Translations under genes and position numbers: made by a program
Notes under the pieces: generated by a model
Told to the model about the DNA's origin: nothing
The model's input: only the letters and a program-made list of their open reading frames with translations
The model's database searches: none
Assembly (NCBI GenBank): GCA_017307855.1
Contig: JAFKGD010000014.1
Coordinates: 62,001 to 126,000 of the forward strand
From: Burkholderiales bacterium
GTDB taxonomy: Bacteria; Pseudomonadota; Gammaproteobacteria; Burkholderiales; Burkholderiaceae_C
Direction: 5' to 3'
DNA: 64,000 nucleotides
Part shown: one piece after another, positions 33,987 through 43,100 of the stretch
Layout: every line of letters starts with the position of its first letter
Numbering within the stretch: the stretch's first letter is position 1

Positions 33987-34856
33987 TCAGGCGTGGGCCG
34001 CCGGCACCTGCCAGTGGGGGCCGAGCAGGCCGGCGATCGCCTGCAGCGCGGCCTGCGCGCCCGAGGCCAGGCCCACGTCGCGCGGCGAAGGCACGCTGCT
34101 CTCGCGCGGGTTGATGCGCACCAGCCGGCCGCCATGCGCGTGCAGCACGGCGTGGCTGAAATGCCGCACGGAGGGAATGGCCGTGCCCGCGCCCAGTTCG
34201 ATCACCACCGGCCGGCCGGCGCGCGCCAGCCACTGGCGCAGGCGCAGGGCCTGCGCGCGCTCGCGCACGTCGAGCCAGCCGGCGTCGCCGAACATCAGCA
34301 CATTGGGCCGTGCCAGTGCGCCGCAGGCCGGGCAGCGCGGCAACTCGTTCAGCAGGCGGCAGGCCGCCTCGTCCACCTGGGGCACGAAGTCGTCGGCGGG
34401 CCAGGGCGCGGCGCCGCAGCCGGCCAGGCACTGCAGCCATTGCAGCGAGCCATGGCATTCATGCACGCCATCGCGCGCGAAGCCAGCGCGCTGGAACTGG
34501 CCGTCCACATTGCTCGTGAAAACGGCCGCGCCCAGCGGCAGCTGCCGGCCCCAGTGCTGCAGCAGCGCGAAGCCGCCGTGGGGCACGGTGGCGCGGTAGA
34601 GCGCCAGACGGTGGCCGTAGAAGCCCCAGGCCAGCCGGGGGTCGTGGTGGAAGCTGTCGGGCGAGGCGATGGTGGTGAAGTCCAGCCGCGCACGGGCCAG
34701 CGCCGGGTAGGCCCGCCAGAAGCCTTCGCGGCCGCGGAAGTCGGGCAGGCCCGAGTCGACGCCCATGCCCGCGCCCGCGGCCACCACCAGGGCATCGGCC
34801 TGCGCGATCAGGTCGGCGGCGTGTTCCAGATCGGTGGCGGGCAGTGCGTCGGGCAT
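33987..34856 (-). CDS. Sir2-family NAD-dependent protein deacylase
   Basis: A 289-residue sirtuin. The NAD motif is VVAAGAGMGVDSGLPDFRGR (about residues 24-43), then AVFTSNVDGQFQRAGF (the 'QNID' position reads SNVD) and the catalytic His in VHECHGSLQWLQC. Two cysteine pairs (CLAGC and CPAC) can hold the structural zinc. It removes acyl groups from protein lysines using NAD. The SNVD variant and the long insertion after the first Cys pair are typical of a proteobacterial subgroup. It is divergent from the exported methyltransferase. Confidence 0.88.
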   Translation of the reverse strand: MPDALPATDLEHAADLIAQADALVVAAGAGMGVDSGLPDFRGREGFWRAYPALARARLDFTTIASPDSFHHDPRLAWGFYGHRLALYRATVPHGGFALLQHWGRQLPLGAAVFTSNVDGQFQRAGFARDGVHECHGSLQWLQCLAGCGAAPWPADDFVPQVDEAACRLLNELPRCPACGALARPNVLMFGDAGWLDVRERAQALRLRQWLARAGRPVVIELGAGTAIPSVRHFSHAVLHAHGGRLVRINPRESSVPSPRDVGLASGAQAALQAIAGLLGPHWQVPAAHA

Positions 34857-35043
34857 GGCCGCGCATTGTCGCGCCGCAATACCCTCCAAGCCCCCAGATC
34901 CCCGGGGGATTCCGGAGCCGCGCCGTCGCCCGCCTGCCGCAGAATGCATGCGTCGCCCGCGTCCCCCCGTGGCGCGACCCGCTCACGCCGCGGGCCGTCC
35001 GGCCCGCCCCTCCCTCACCGTGAAGAAGGACATTCCTGTGACG

Positions 35044-35994
35044 ATGACCCTGCCCGCCCGCCGCCGGGCCACTGCCTCGCTGGCTTGCGGCCTGTTCGCC
35101 CTGGCCTCGTTCGCGCCGCTGGCGCTGGCCCAGAGCGCGCCGGCTGCCGCGCCCTACGAACCGATGCGCGGTCAGGCCGGGAAGGACGTGATCTGGATCC
35201 CCACGCCCGACGGCGCGGTGGACCGCATGCTGCAGATGGCCGAAGTCAAGCCCAATGACCGTGTGGTCGACCTGGGCTCGGGCGACGGCAAGATCGCCAT
35301 CGCCGCCGCACGCAACCACGGTGCCACGGCGCGCGGGCTCGAATACAACCCGAAGATGGTCGATCTCTCGGTGCGCATGGCACAGCAGGCGGGCGTCTCC
35401 GACAAGGTGAAGTTCCAGGAAGCCGACATTTTCGTGACCGACTTCTCCGAAGCCACCGTGGTCACCATGTACCTGCTGCCGCAACTCAACCTGCGGCTGC
35501 GCCCGCAGCTTTTCCGCATGAAGCCGGGCACGCGCGTGGTGTCGCACTCGTTCCGCATGGGCAACTGGTGGCCCGACGAAGTGTCGCGCGTGGGCTCCGC
35601 CGAGCTGTTCCTCTGGCGCATTCCGGCCAACGCGGGCGGCACCTGGCGCATGACCGGCGCGTCGGGCCTGCCCCATCACGTGCAGTTCACGCAGCGCTTC
35701 CAGCAACTCGAAGGCCAGGCCGCATACGACAACCAGCTCACGGCCGGCGTGGTGCAGCCGCGCCTGTCGGGCGAGTCCATCAGCTTCGGCGTGCGCGACG
35801 CGGGCGGCGCGATGATGCAGTTCCAGGGCCGCGTGGCAGGCAACCGCATCACCGGCACCATGAGCCGCGCCACCGGCGGCACGGTGCCCTTCGAGGCCGT
35901 GCGCGAAGGCCCCGCCGAGCCGATCCAGGGCATCGAGGCCGGCGAACAGGAAGGCCTGGCGGCTGCGCGCGCACTGGAAGCAGGCCCGAACTGA
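35044..35994 (+). CDS. Class I SAM methyltransferase with a signal peptide
   Basis: A 316-residue protein. The N terminus MTMTLPARRRATASLACGLF continues to a clear signal-peptide end, APLALAQSA. The mature part has a Rossmann methyltransferase core with the SAM motif NDRVVDLGSGDGKIAIAAAR (about residues 74-93) and LEYNPKMVDLSVRM, then TVVTMYLLPQLNLRLRPQL. A beta-rich domain of about 120 residues follows (from about 195). An exported SAM-dependent enzyme is odd because SAM is not known to be available in the periplasm. I chose ATG 35044; GTG 35038 is equally possible. It overlaps the next gene by 1 bp (TGATG). Confidence 0.82.
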   Translation: MTLPARRRATASLACGLFALASFAPLALAQSAPAAAPYEPMRGQAGKDVIWIPTPDGAVDRMLQMAEVKPNDRVVDLGSGDGKIAIAAARNHGATARGLEYNPKMVDLSVRMAQQAGVSDKVKFQEADIFVTDFSEATVVTMYLLPQLNLRLRPQLFRMKPGTRVVSHSFRMGNWWPDEVSRVGSAELFLWRIPANAGGTWRMTGASGLPHHVQFTQRFQQLEGQAAYDNQLTAGVVQPRLSGESISFGVRDAGGAMMQFQGRVAGNRITGTMSRATGGTVPFEAVREGPAEPIQGIEAGEQEGLAAARALEAGPN

Positions 35995-37451
35995 TGCGTC
36001 CCGCGCACCCGGCGCGGGCGGCCCGGCCGCCTGCCGCCCTGCGCAGTCACGAGTCGGCGCGCGCAGGCGGCGGCGCACGCGCGCGGCTGGGCATGCGCGA
36101 GACGCTGGCCCTCATCGTCGGCCTGGCCATCGGCGCGGGCATCTTCAAGGCGCCCTCCGTGGTGGCGGCCAACGTGCCATCGGCCGAATGGATGTTCGGC
36201 CTGTGGATCGTGGGCGGCATCTTCTCCATCCTCGGCGCGCTCTGCTATGCCGAGCTGGCCTCGGCCTATCCGAGCGCCGGCGGCGAATACCACTTCCTTT
36301 CGCGCGCGTTCGGGCGGGACACCGCGCTCGTCTACGCGTGGGCGCGCGTGTCGGTGCTCACCACGGGCTCGATCGCCTTGCTGGGCTTCGTGTTCGGCGA
36401 CTACGCGCAGCGCCTCGTGCCGCTGGGCCCGCACGGGCCGGCGCTCTACGCGGCGCTGGCGGTGGTGCTGCTCACGGCGATCCACCTGAGGGGCCTGCGC
36501 GGCAGCGCGCGCACGCAGTCGTGGCTCACGGTGATGGAGGTGGCGGGCCTGGCGCTGATCGTGGTGGCCGCGCTCTGGCTCTGGCTGGGCGGCGATCGCC
36601 CGGGCGCGGCCAGCGACGCGGCGGCGGTGGCGCTCGCCGGCTCGGCCGGCGCGCCGCTGTCGATGCAGGGCGTGGGGCTGGCGCTGGTGTTCGTGCTGCT
36701 CACCTTCGGTGGCTGGAGCGACGCGGCCTACGTCACCGCCGAACTGCGCGACCGCCGCGCCATGGCGCGCGCGCTGTGGATGTCGGTGTGCTTCATCACG
36801 GCGCTCTACCTGCTGGTCAACTGGGCCTGCTGGTGGGTGCTGGGACTGTCGGGCATGGCGCGATCGGACACCGTAGCCACCGACGTGCTCGGGCTGGCCT
36901 TCGGCCCGGCGGCCGGCCAGTTCATCGCCGCGCTGGTGGCGCTGGCCGCGCTGGCTTCGATGAACGCCACGCTGCTGGTGGGCGCGCGCGGCACCGGCGC
37001 CCTGGGCCATGACTGGCCACGGCTGGCCTGGCTGGCGCGCCGCGACCCCCACACCGGCGCGCCGCGCAACAGTTTCCTCACGCAGGGCGCGCTGGCGCTG
37101 GCGCTGGTGGCGCTGGGTGCGGGTTTCCACGACGGCTTCCAGGCCATGGTGGAGTTCACCGCACCGGTGTTCTGGCTGTTTTTCTTCCTCACCGGTCTGT
37201 CGCTGTTCCGCCTGCGCCGGATCGACCCGGGCCAGCCCCGCCCCTTCCGGGTGCCGCTCTATCCCCTGGTGCCGGCGCTGTTCTGCCTGAGCAGCCTGTA
37301 CATGCTGTGGGCCAGCCTGTCGTTCGTCTACGCCCAGGAATTCGGCGGTTTCAACGCGGCCTGGGTGGGCGTGGGCGTGCTGGCCAGCGGGGTGGCCTTG
37401 CGCTGCTGGCTCGGGCGCGCGGAAATCCAGGCTGTTCAGGCGGATCTATGA
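35994..37451 (+). CDS. APC-family amino acid permease
   Basis: A 485-residue permease with 12 predicted helices. The first helix has the APC motif LIVGLAIGAGIFKAPSVVAA, followed by CYAELASAYPSAGGEYHFLS and the later FGGWSDAAYVTAELRDRR. Start 35994 overlaps the methyltransferase stop as TGATG; the Arg/Ala-rich first 33 residues are not conserved, and the ATG at 36093 (MRETLALIVGLAIG) is an alternative. It transports amino acids or polyamines across the inner membrane; specificity is not predictable. Its stop lies inside the first operator-like repeat of the next gene. Confidence 0.88.
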   Translation: MRPAHPARAARPPAALRSHESARAGGGARARLGMRETLALIVGLAIGAGIFKAPSVVAANVPSAEWMFGLWIVGGIFSILGALCYAELASAYPSAGGEYHFLSRAFGRDTALVYAWARVSVLTTGSIALLGFVFGDYAQRLVPLGPHGPALYAALAVVLLTAIHLRGLRGSARTQSWLTVMEVAGLALIVVAALWLWLGGDRPGAASDAAAVALAGSAGAPLSMQGVGLALVFVLLTFGGWSDAAYVTAELRDRRAMARALWMSVCFITALYLLVNWACWWVLGLSGMARSDTVATDVLGLAFGPAAGQFIAALVALAALASMNATLLVGARGTGALGHDWPRLAWLARRDPHTGAPRNSFLTQGALALALVALGAGFHDGFQAMVEFTAPVFWLFFFLTGLSLFRLRRIDPGQPRPFRVPLYPLVPALFCLSSLYMLWASLSFVYAQEFGGFNAAWVGVGVLASGVALRCWLGRAEIQAVQADL

Positions 37452-37505
37452 GTTCGATTTTGTCGTGTAATTTCGATCTTATGAGTTCGTTTTAAGTCCT
37501 ATAAT
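37447..37505 (+). promoter_or_regulatory. Promoter and candidate operator of the HTH/Fic pair
   Basis: TATGAGTTCG occurs at 37447-37456 and 37480-37489, spaced 33 bp (about three helical turns). A consensus -10 box TATAAT is at 37500-37505, so the second repeat falls in the -35/spacer area. The stretch is AT-rich compared with its flanks. This fits repression by the HTH protein encoded next. Confidence 0.5.
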
Positions 37506-37526
37506 TCGGCGTCAAAGGTGCGAATT

Positions 37527-37982
37527 ATGGATGCACTCAAAGAACTTGAACGCCGTCAACTCGACAACGCCCTGGCCGTCTGGCGCGATGCCCGACTGTC
37601 CGCCCGGCCGCGCTCAGGCTGGCTGCAGGCGATCCGCAGCGCGTTGTCGATGCCCGCCCGCGCCTTGGGCGAGCGCATCGGTGTCAGCGAATCTGCCATC
37701 CGGAAATTCGAGGTGGCGGAGGCATCCGATGCCATCACCCTTGGCAGCCTGCGCAAGCTGGCCGAGGCGCTGGATTGCGAACTCCATTACGCGCTGGTGC
37801 CCCGGCGATCGCTCGACACGCAGTTGCAGGATCGCGCGCGCGCACTGGCGCGGCAACGCCTTTCACGTGTCGCTCACTCCATGAAGCTCGAAGACCAGGG
37901 GTTGCGGGCAAGCGAGCACGATGCGCAGATCGACTGGATCGCTGACGAACTGCTGCGTGGGGACCGCCGCAAGCTATGGTGA
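37527..37982 (+). CDS. Mobile mystery protein A (HTH antitoxin-like)
   Basis: A 151-residue protein matching 'mobile mystery protein A'. An N-terminal helical region (MDALKELERRQLDNALAVWR, RPRSGWLQAIRSALSMPARA) leads to an HTH of Xre type (ALGERIGVSESAIRKFEVAE, about residues 50-69), then LRKLAEALDCELHYALVPR. I chose ATG 37527 (AAAGGTG upstream) over GTG 37518. It overlaps the Fic gene by 7 bp. In this family A always precedes B; A is thought to be a DNA-binding regulator or antitoxin. Family members are sporadic and often on mobile elements. Confidence 0.88.
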   Translation: MDALKELERRQLDNALAVWRDARLSARPRSGWLQAIRSALSMPARALGERIGVSESAIRKFEVAEASDAITLGSLRKLAEALDCELHYALVPRRSLDTQLQDRARALARQRLSRVAHSMKLEDQGLRASEHDAQIDWIADELLRGDRRKLW

Positions 37983-38578
37983 CTTCGGCCGAACTGCCGC
38001 CGGGTGCGACGCCGCTGGATGCCGACGAGGCCTCGGCTCTGCTGCCCGGCCATATCACGCAACAGGCCGAACTCAACGAGTTCGAGCAGCTCAACATCCA
38101 GCGCGCAGTTCAGTGGGCTCAGTCGCGGATCAGGCGACTGCGCCCGCATGAGCTGCTGGAGGAAGGTTTCGTGCGCGACGTGCATCGGCGCATGTTCGAC
38201 CGCACCTGGGCATGGGCGGGCACGTTCCGCACGTCGGCCAAGACCATTGGCGTGGACTGGCCGCAAATCGGATTCCAGCTGCGCAACCTGCACGACGACG
38301 CCCGGCACTGGATCGAGCACGCCACGTTCGCGCCTGACGAGATCGCGATCCGCTATCACCACCGTCTGGTGCTGATCCATCCTTTCCCGAACGGAAACGG
38401 GCGGCATTCCCGATTGCTGGCCGACCTCGTTGCCGAGCGTCTGGGGCAGCCGGCCTTCAACTGGGGCGGCGGGGCCGACCTCGTGGCGGGCAACGACACC
38501 CGTCGTCGCTACATCGCCTCACTGCAGCAGGCCGACGCAGGCGATATCGCGTCGCTTCTCGCTTTCGCGCGCAGCTGA
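37976..38578 (+). CDS. Mobile mystery protein B (Fic-domain protein)
   Basis: A 200-residue Fic/Doc protein. The catalytic loop is LIHPFPNGNGRHSRLLADLV (about residues 123-142), with Asn where many Fic enzymes have Asp or Glu (HxFx[D/E]GNGR). That Asn variant is usual in this family. Upstream FDRTWAWAGTFRTSAKTIGV is the typical Fic flap. Fic proteins attach AMP or other groups to target proteins; this one probably acts with protein A as a toxin-antitoxin-like pair. No inhibitory [S/T]xxxE[G/N] motif is obvious in either protein. It converges on an MFS gene 10 bp away. Confidence 0.88.
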   Translation: MVTSAELPPGATPLDADEASALLPGHITQQAELNEFEQLNIQRAVQWAQSRIRRLRPHELLEEGFVRDVHRRMFDRTWAWAGTFRTSAKTIGVDWPQIGFQLRNLHDDARHWIEHATFAPDEIAIRYHHRLVLIHPFPNGNGRHSRLLADLVAERLGQPAFNWGGGADLVAGNDTRRRYIASLQQADAGDIASLLAFARS

Positions 38579-38588
38579 GCCGTGCGCA

Positions 38589-39791
38589 TCACGCTGGCTG
38601 CGGCAGCGCCCGCCGGGCCCGCGCGGCGCGGCGTTCCTGCAGCAGCGTGAGGATCACGGTCAGTGTCATGAAGCTGGCGGCGGCCCAGAAGATGCCCAGC
38701 GGCATCGCGTTGTCCAGCAGCCAGCCGAACATCACCGGGCCCACGGCGCCGCCGATGTTGAAGCCTGTGGAGACGATGCCGAAGGCCTTGCCCTGCCCGC
38801 CCGGGGGCGCGGCCGCGCGAACGAGCATGTCGCGCGAAGGGGCGATCACGCCGCTGAGGAAACCGGCCACGCCCAGGCACAGCACCAGCAGCACGCCGGG
38901 CAGCGGCACGCTGGCCACCAGGATCATGAGCAGGGCCGCCAGTGCGAATGCCGTGGCCGCCACCAGGCCGTGGCGGCGGGTGCGGTCGGCCAGCGTGCCG
39001 CCGGCCAGCACGCCGAAGGCACTGGCGAACAGGAAGGCCGTGAGGGCCGTGTTGCCCAGCGCCAGCGGCACGTCGTAGGCTGAGGCGAGGGCGGTCACCG
39101 AGAACTTCTCGACCGCGCTGGTGCTCAGGTTCAGCAGCACGAACAGCAGCGTCAGCACCAGGATCGCGGGCGTGAGAACACGCACCTTGTCCGTGCCCGC
39201 GGCAGGTGCCCGGGCCGCTTTCGCGCGCACCTGCGGCGCGATGCGGCTGGGCAGCAGCATGACCGCAGCCGAGGCCAGACCCAACAGCGCCACCGCCACG
39301 AACGACCAGCGCCAGCCGGCCGTGGTTGCCAGCCCGATCATCAGAACCGGCGTGATGGCACCGCCGAAAAAGCCGGCGAAGGTGTGGATCGAGAACGCCC
39401 GGCCCATGCGCGCCTCGTCCACGCCCGAGGACAGCAGCGCGTAGTCGGCCGGGTGGTAGACGCCATTGGCGATGCCGGCCAGCACCATGGCCACCATCAG
39501 GCAGGTGTAGGTGGGCACGGCCGCGAAGGCCAGGTAGCTCAGGCTGCCGGCCACCAGCGCGCCCACCAGCATGCGGCGCGCACCGAAGCGGTCGACCGCG
39601 AAGCCCAGCGGTGCCTGCACGAAGGCCGACACCACGTTGAAGAGACTGATGGCCAGCCCCAGTTCGATGAAGCTCACGCCCATCTCGCGCGGCAGCAATG
39701 GCAGCAGCGCGGGCAGCGCCATGATGTGAACGTGACTGACCAGGTGGGCGAACGCCACTTGGGGAAGCAGGGGAAGCGAGGGGACTTTCAT
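38589..39791 (-). CDS. MFS transporter
   Basis: A 400-residue, 12-helix major facilitator. Family motifs: PLGFAVDRFGARRMLVGAL (loop 2-3, motif A), GIANGVYHPADYALLSSGV and GTLADRTRRHGLVAAT (loop 8-9). The start MKVPSLPLLPQVAFAHLVSH at 39791 is the conserved one; longer frames upstream lack similarity. FAHLVSHVHIMALPALLPLL in helix 1 resembles the FsmR/fosmidomycin-resistance-type group, so it may export a drug or metabolite. Unlinked to neighbours. Confidence 0.87.
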   Translation of the reverse strand: MKVPSLPLLPQVAFAHLVSHVHIMALPALLPLLPREMGVSFIELGLAISLFNVVSAFVQAPLGFAVDRFGARRMLVGALVAGSLSYLAFAAVPTYTCLMVAMVLAGIANGVYHPADYALLSSGVDEARMGRAFSIHTFAGFFGGAITPVLMIGLATTAGWRWSFVAVALLGLASAAVMLLPSRIAPQVRAKAARAPAAGTDKVRVLTPAILVLTLLFVLLNLSTSAVEKFSVTALASAYDVPLALGNTALTAFLFASAFGVLAGGTLADRTRRHGLVAATAFALAALLMILVASVPLPGVLLVLCLGVAGFLSGVIAPSRDMLVRAAAPPGGQGKAFGIVSTGFNIGGAVGPVMFGWLLDNAMPLGIFWAAASFMTLTVILTLLQERRAARARRALPQPA

Positions 39792-40138
39792 GGGCTCCGG
39801 AAACGGGGAGCGGCCGGCGTCGCGCCGGTCGGGGCAGCCCGCCATTGTCGGCGATCGGCCAGCGCGTTGCAGCCGTGGGCGTTTCGTCGACGAACCGCCA
39901 CTTCGTGCCTGATTCACCACACGGCAGCCGCAACGCAGGAGATTTCGCCGCGCCGTTGCAATTCTCATGATTTCTCATGAATGCGCACGCATCGTCTCAG
40001 CGACCGCGCGTGGCGCGGCTTTGCCCGGAAAAGCGTGCTCTGCGCTCCCCGCCATAGCCCCGGCAGCAGTTAGCCAACGTGAGAAAAGGTTAGAAAAATC
40101 GAAAGAACGTAACCAAACGTCTCCCTACAGTCCACGGC
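39792..40138. other. Intergenic region upstream of the DUF11 operon
   Basis: 347 bp without a gene. TTCTCATGA is repeated at 39962-39970 and 39972-39980 (period 10 bp), and AACGT occurs three times between about 40077 and 40120. The last 60 bp are AT-richer. These could be regulator sites for the giant surface protein; no clear -35/-10 pair is seen. Confidence 0.5.
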
Positions 40139-43100
40139 GTGAAAAACGCCGCGCTCTCCAAATTCGTTGTTTCGATCCAATTTTGGGTCGTTTCGTTCAC
40201 AACTAAACACATCTGCCGATATTTGAGGCAGTGGGGGGTGGCGACGTTGCTGGCCGCTGCCAGCACCTCGGCGCTGGCCGATCTGGGGGCCTCGGTCACG
40301 CTGGTCACCGGCGATCCGACGAGCATCTATCCCGGACAGGTGACGCGGCTGCAGATCACGCTGTCCAACAGCGATCCGGGCAATTCGCTGATCAACGTCG
40401 GTTTTGCCAACAGCCTGCCAGTAACCACCGCGCCCAACGGGCTGAAGGTCGCCGGCCCGGTCAGCTACGTGTGTACGGATCCCGCCTCGGGCCCGGTGGC
40501 CACCACGGGCACGCTGACCGCCACCGTGAACACGCGCAACATCGCGCTGGCAGGCGCCACGATTCCGGCCGCCTCGGGCGGCACCGACGGCATTTGCGTG
40601 ATCGAGATCCCGGTGACGGCCGGCACGTCCAGCGGCGCGCAGGCCACCTACGTCTATTCGATCGCCAGCGGCGCGGTGACCGGCAACCCGTCCAGCGCGC
40701 CGGGCGCTACGCTGGCCAACAGCGGAACGGTGCAGCAGAGCATTCCCGTCAACGCGCTGAGCCGGCCGACGATCAGCAAATCGGCGCTGAACTCGCCCCC
40801 CCTGACGCTGGGCGGCGCCTCGCGCCAGCTCACCGTCACGCTGTCCAACACCAATCCGGTGCCCATCTCCGGCTTCTCGATCGAGGACGTGTTCCCGACG
40901 GCGGGCACGCCGGCTGCACCGATCATCGTGCTGGCCAACCCGCCGCTGGGCGCATCGACCTGCACGTCGGGCCCGGCGCCCGTGGTGACCGGCGCGGCCG
41001 GCGCCGGCAGCTTCGCGGCGACCGGCACCATTCCCGCCAACGGTTCGTGCACGCTGCGCGTGAACGTCGTGGCGGCCCAGACCGCCGGCGACTACCAGGT
41101 CTCCGCCAACAACACCATCAACGGCACCAGCCAGTTCAGCAACGACCTGGGCATCACGGCCGCGAACGCGAGCGCCGCCGTCAGCGTCCGTTCGCCGCTG
41201 CGTGTCTCCAAGACCGTCAACAGCGGCTCGCTCGCCAGCGGCGAGAACGGCAGCTTCACGGTCACGCTGTTCAACGACGGCGCGGACCCGCTCACCAACG
41301 TGGCGTTCAACGACAACCCGATCGACGGCAGCGGCGCGGCCGGCTACGGCCTCAAGCTCAACGGCGCGCCCACCACTTCGTGCGCACCGGCCACGGTGAC
41401 GGCCATCGGCGACACCGGCGTCAGCCTCTCGGGCGCCACCATCCCGGCGGCTGGCTCGTGCACGGTCACGATTCCGTTCACCGGCACGGTGCAGCAAGCC
41501 AACACCGCCCGCTCCTATACCAACACGCTCGCCCAGGGTGCCGTGACGGTCGGCAGCCCGGTCAACACCGCCATCGTCAGCCAGGCCGCCTCGGCCACGA
41601 CCACGGTCTACCAGAGCCTGTTCGTGCGCAAGGAATCGTCGCCCACCACCGCAGCGCCGGGTAGCCCGGTGCGCTACCGCGTGACCGTGGAGAACTGGAC
41701 GCCGGGCGCGCTCGCCAACGTGCGCGTCACCGATAGCTTCACGCAGGGCCAGACCTTCCTCACCGGCACCATCGGCGGGCAGAACTTCACGCCCACCGTC
41801 ACCCCCACCGGCGCCTGCGTCGGCGTCACCACGGCGTCCACCACCGGCGCCACCAGCCCGCAGTTCGTCATCGCCTCGGTGCCCGGCCGCCCCGACGTCA
41901 ACACGCCCGGTACCTGCACGATCGAGTTCTGGGCCATGATCCCGCCCACCGCGGCGCCGGGCTCCACCTTCGGCAACACCATCGCCGCTGGCGGCGTCTG
42001 CTACGGCGTCGCGCCGGCCGAGGTCTGCAACACCAACAACACGCCCGCCACCACCGGCAGTGTCGGTGCGGTGCTGTCGCTGGCCAAGTCGTTCAGCCCC
42101 GCCGGTCCGCTGCCCGAGGGCACGGTCAGCCGCGTCACGCTGACTTTGAACAACCGCTCGGCGCAGCCGCTGACCGGCGTCACGCTGGGTGACAACCTGC
42201 CGCTGTCGGGCATCAACCAGATGCGCGTGGCCAACCCGGCCAATGCAGCCACCACCTGCACGGGCGCGCCCGTCATCACGGCCGTCCCCGGCGAAACCTC
42301 GGTCTCGATGAACGGCGCCACCGTGCCCGCGCGCGCCGACGGCGGACTGGGCGCCTTGGGCACCTGCACGATGGTGGTCGACGTGGTCGCCGGCGCCGGC
42401 ACGTACCCCAACATCGGTACCGCCAGCGGCACGGCCACGCGCTCGGACGGCACGTCCGAAGGCCTGCCGGCCGTCAACTCGCCGCAGGCCACGCTGGTCT
42501 ACAACTCGGTGATCTCGGCCACCAAGGCCTTCGCGCCCTCGTCGATCACCTCGGGCGGCCGTTCGACGGTCACCATCCGGCTGGTCAACAGCGGTGCGGT
42601 GGCACTCTCCGGCGTGGCGGTCAACGATCCGCTGCCGGCCGGCATGGTGCTGGCCGACCCGCCGTCGGCCTACACCACCTGCGCCGGCAGCACGGCGATC
42701 ACGGCCGCCGCCGGAGCGTCCAGCGCGCTGCTGTCCGGCGCCAACGTGGCGGGCAACGGCTCGTGCGAATTCATCTTCGACGTCGAGGCCACGGGTTCGG
42801 CCAACTGGGTCAACACCATCCCCGCCGGCAACATCACCGCCGCGGGCGGCATCACCAACCAGACGCCGGTGTCAGCCACGCTGACCTACAACCCGCCCTC
42901 CGGCCTCACGGTCACCAAGACCTCCAACCCGTCGACGCTGACCTTCCCCGGCCAGACCAGCCGCCTCACCATCACGCTCACCGCCGGCACGCAGTCGGTC
43001 ACGGGCCTGGCGGTCACCGACTACTTCACCGCCGACGGCACGGCCGGCGCCGCGCCCAACGGCATGGCGATCGCACCCACACCCTCGGCGGCCACCACCT

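Noticed and set aside
37441..38578. Integrated mobile element around the HTH/Fic pair
   Set aside because: No integrase, transposase, target-site duplication or att-like repeat is seen at its edges.
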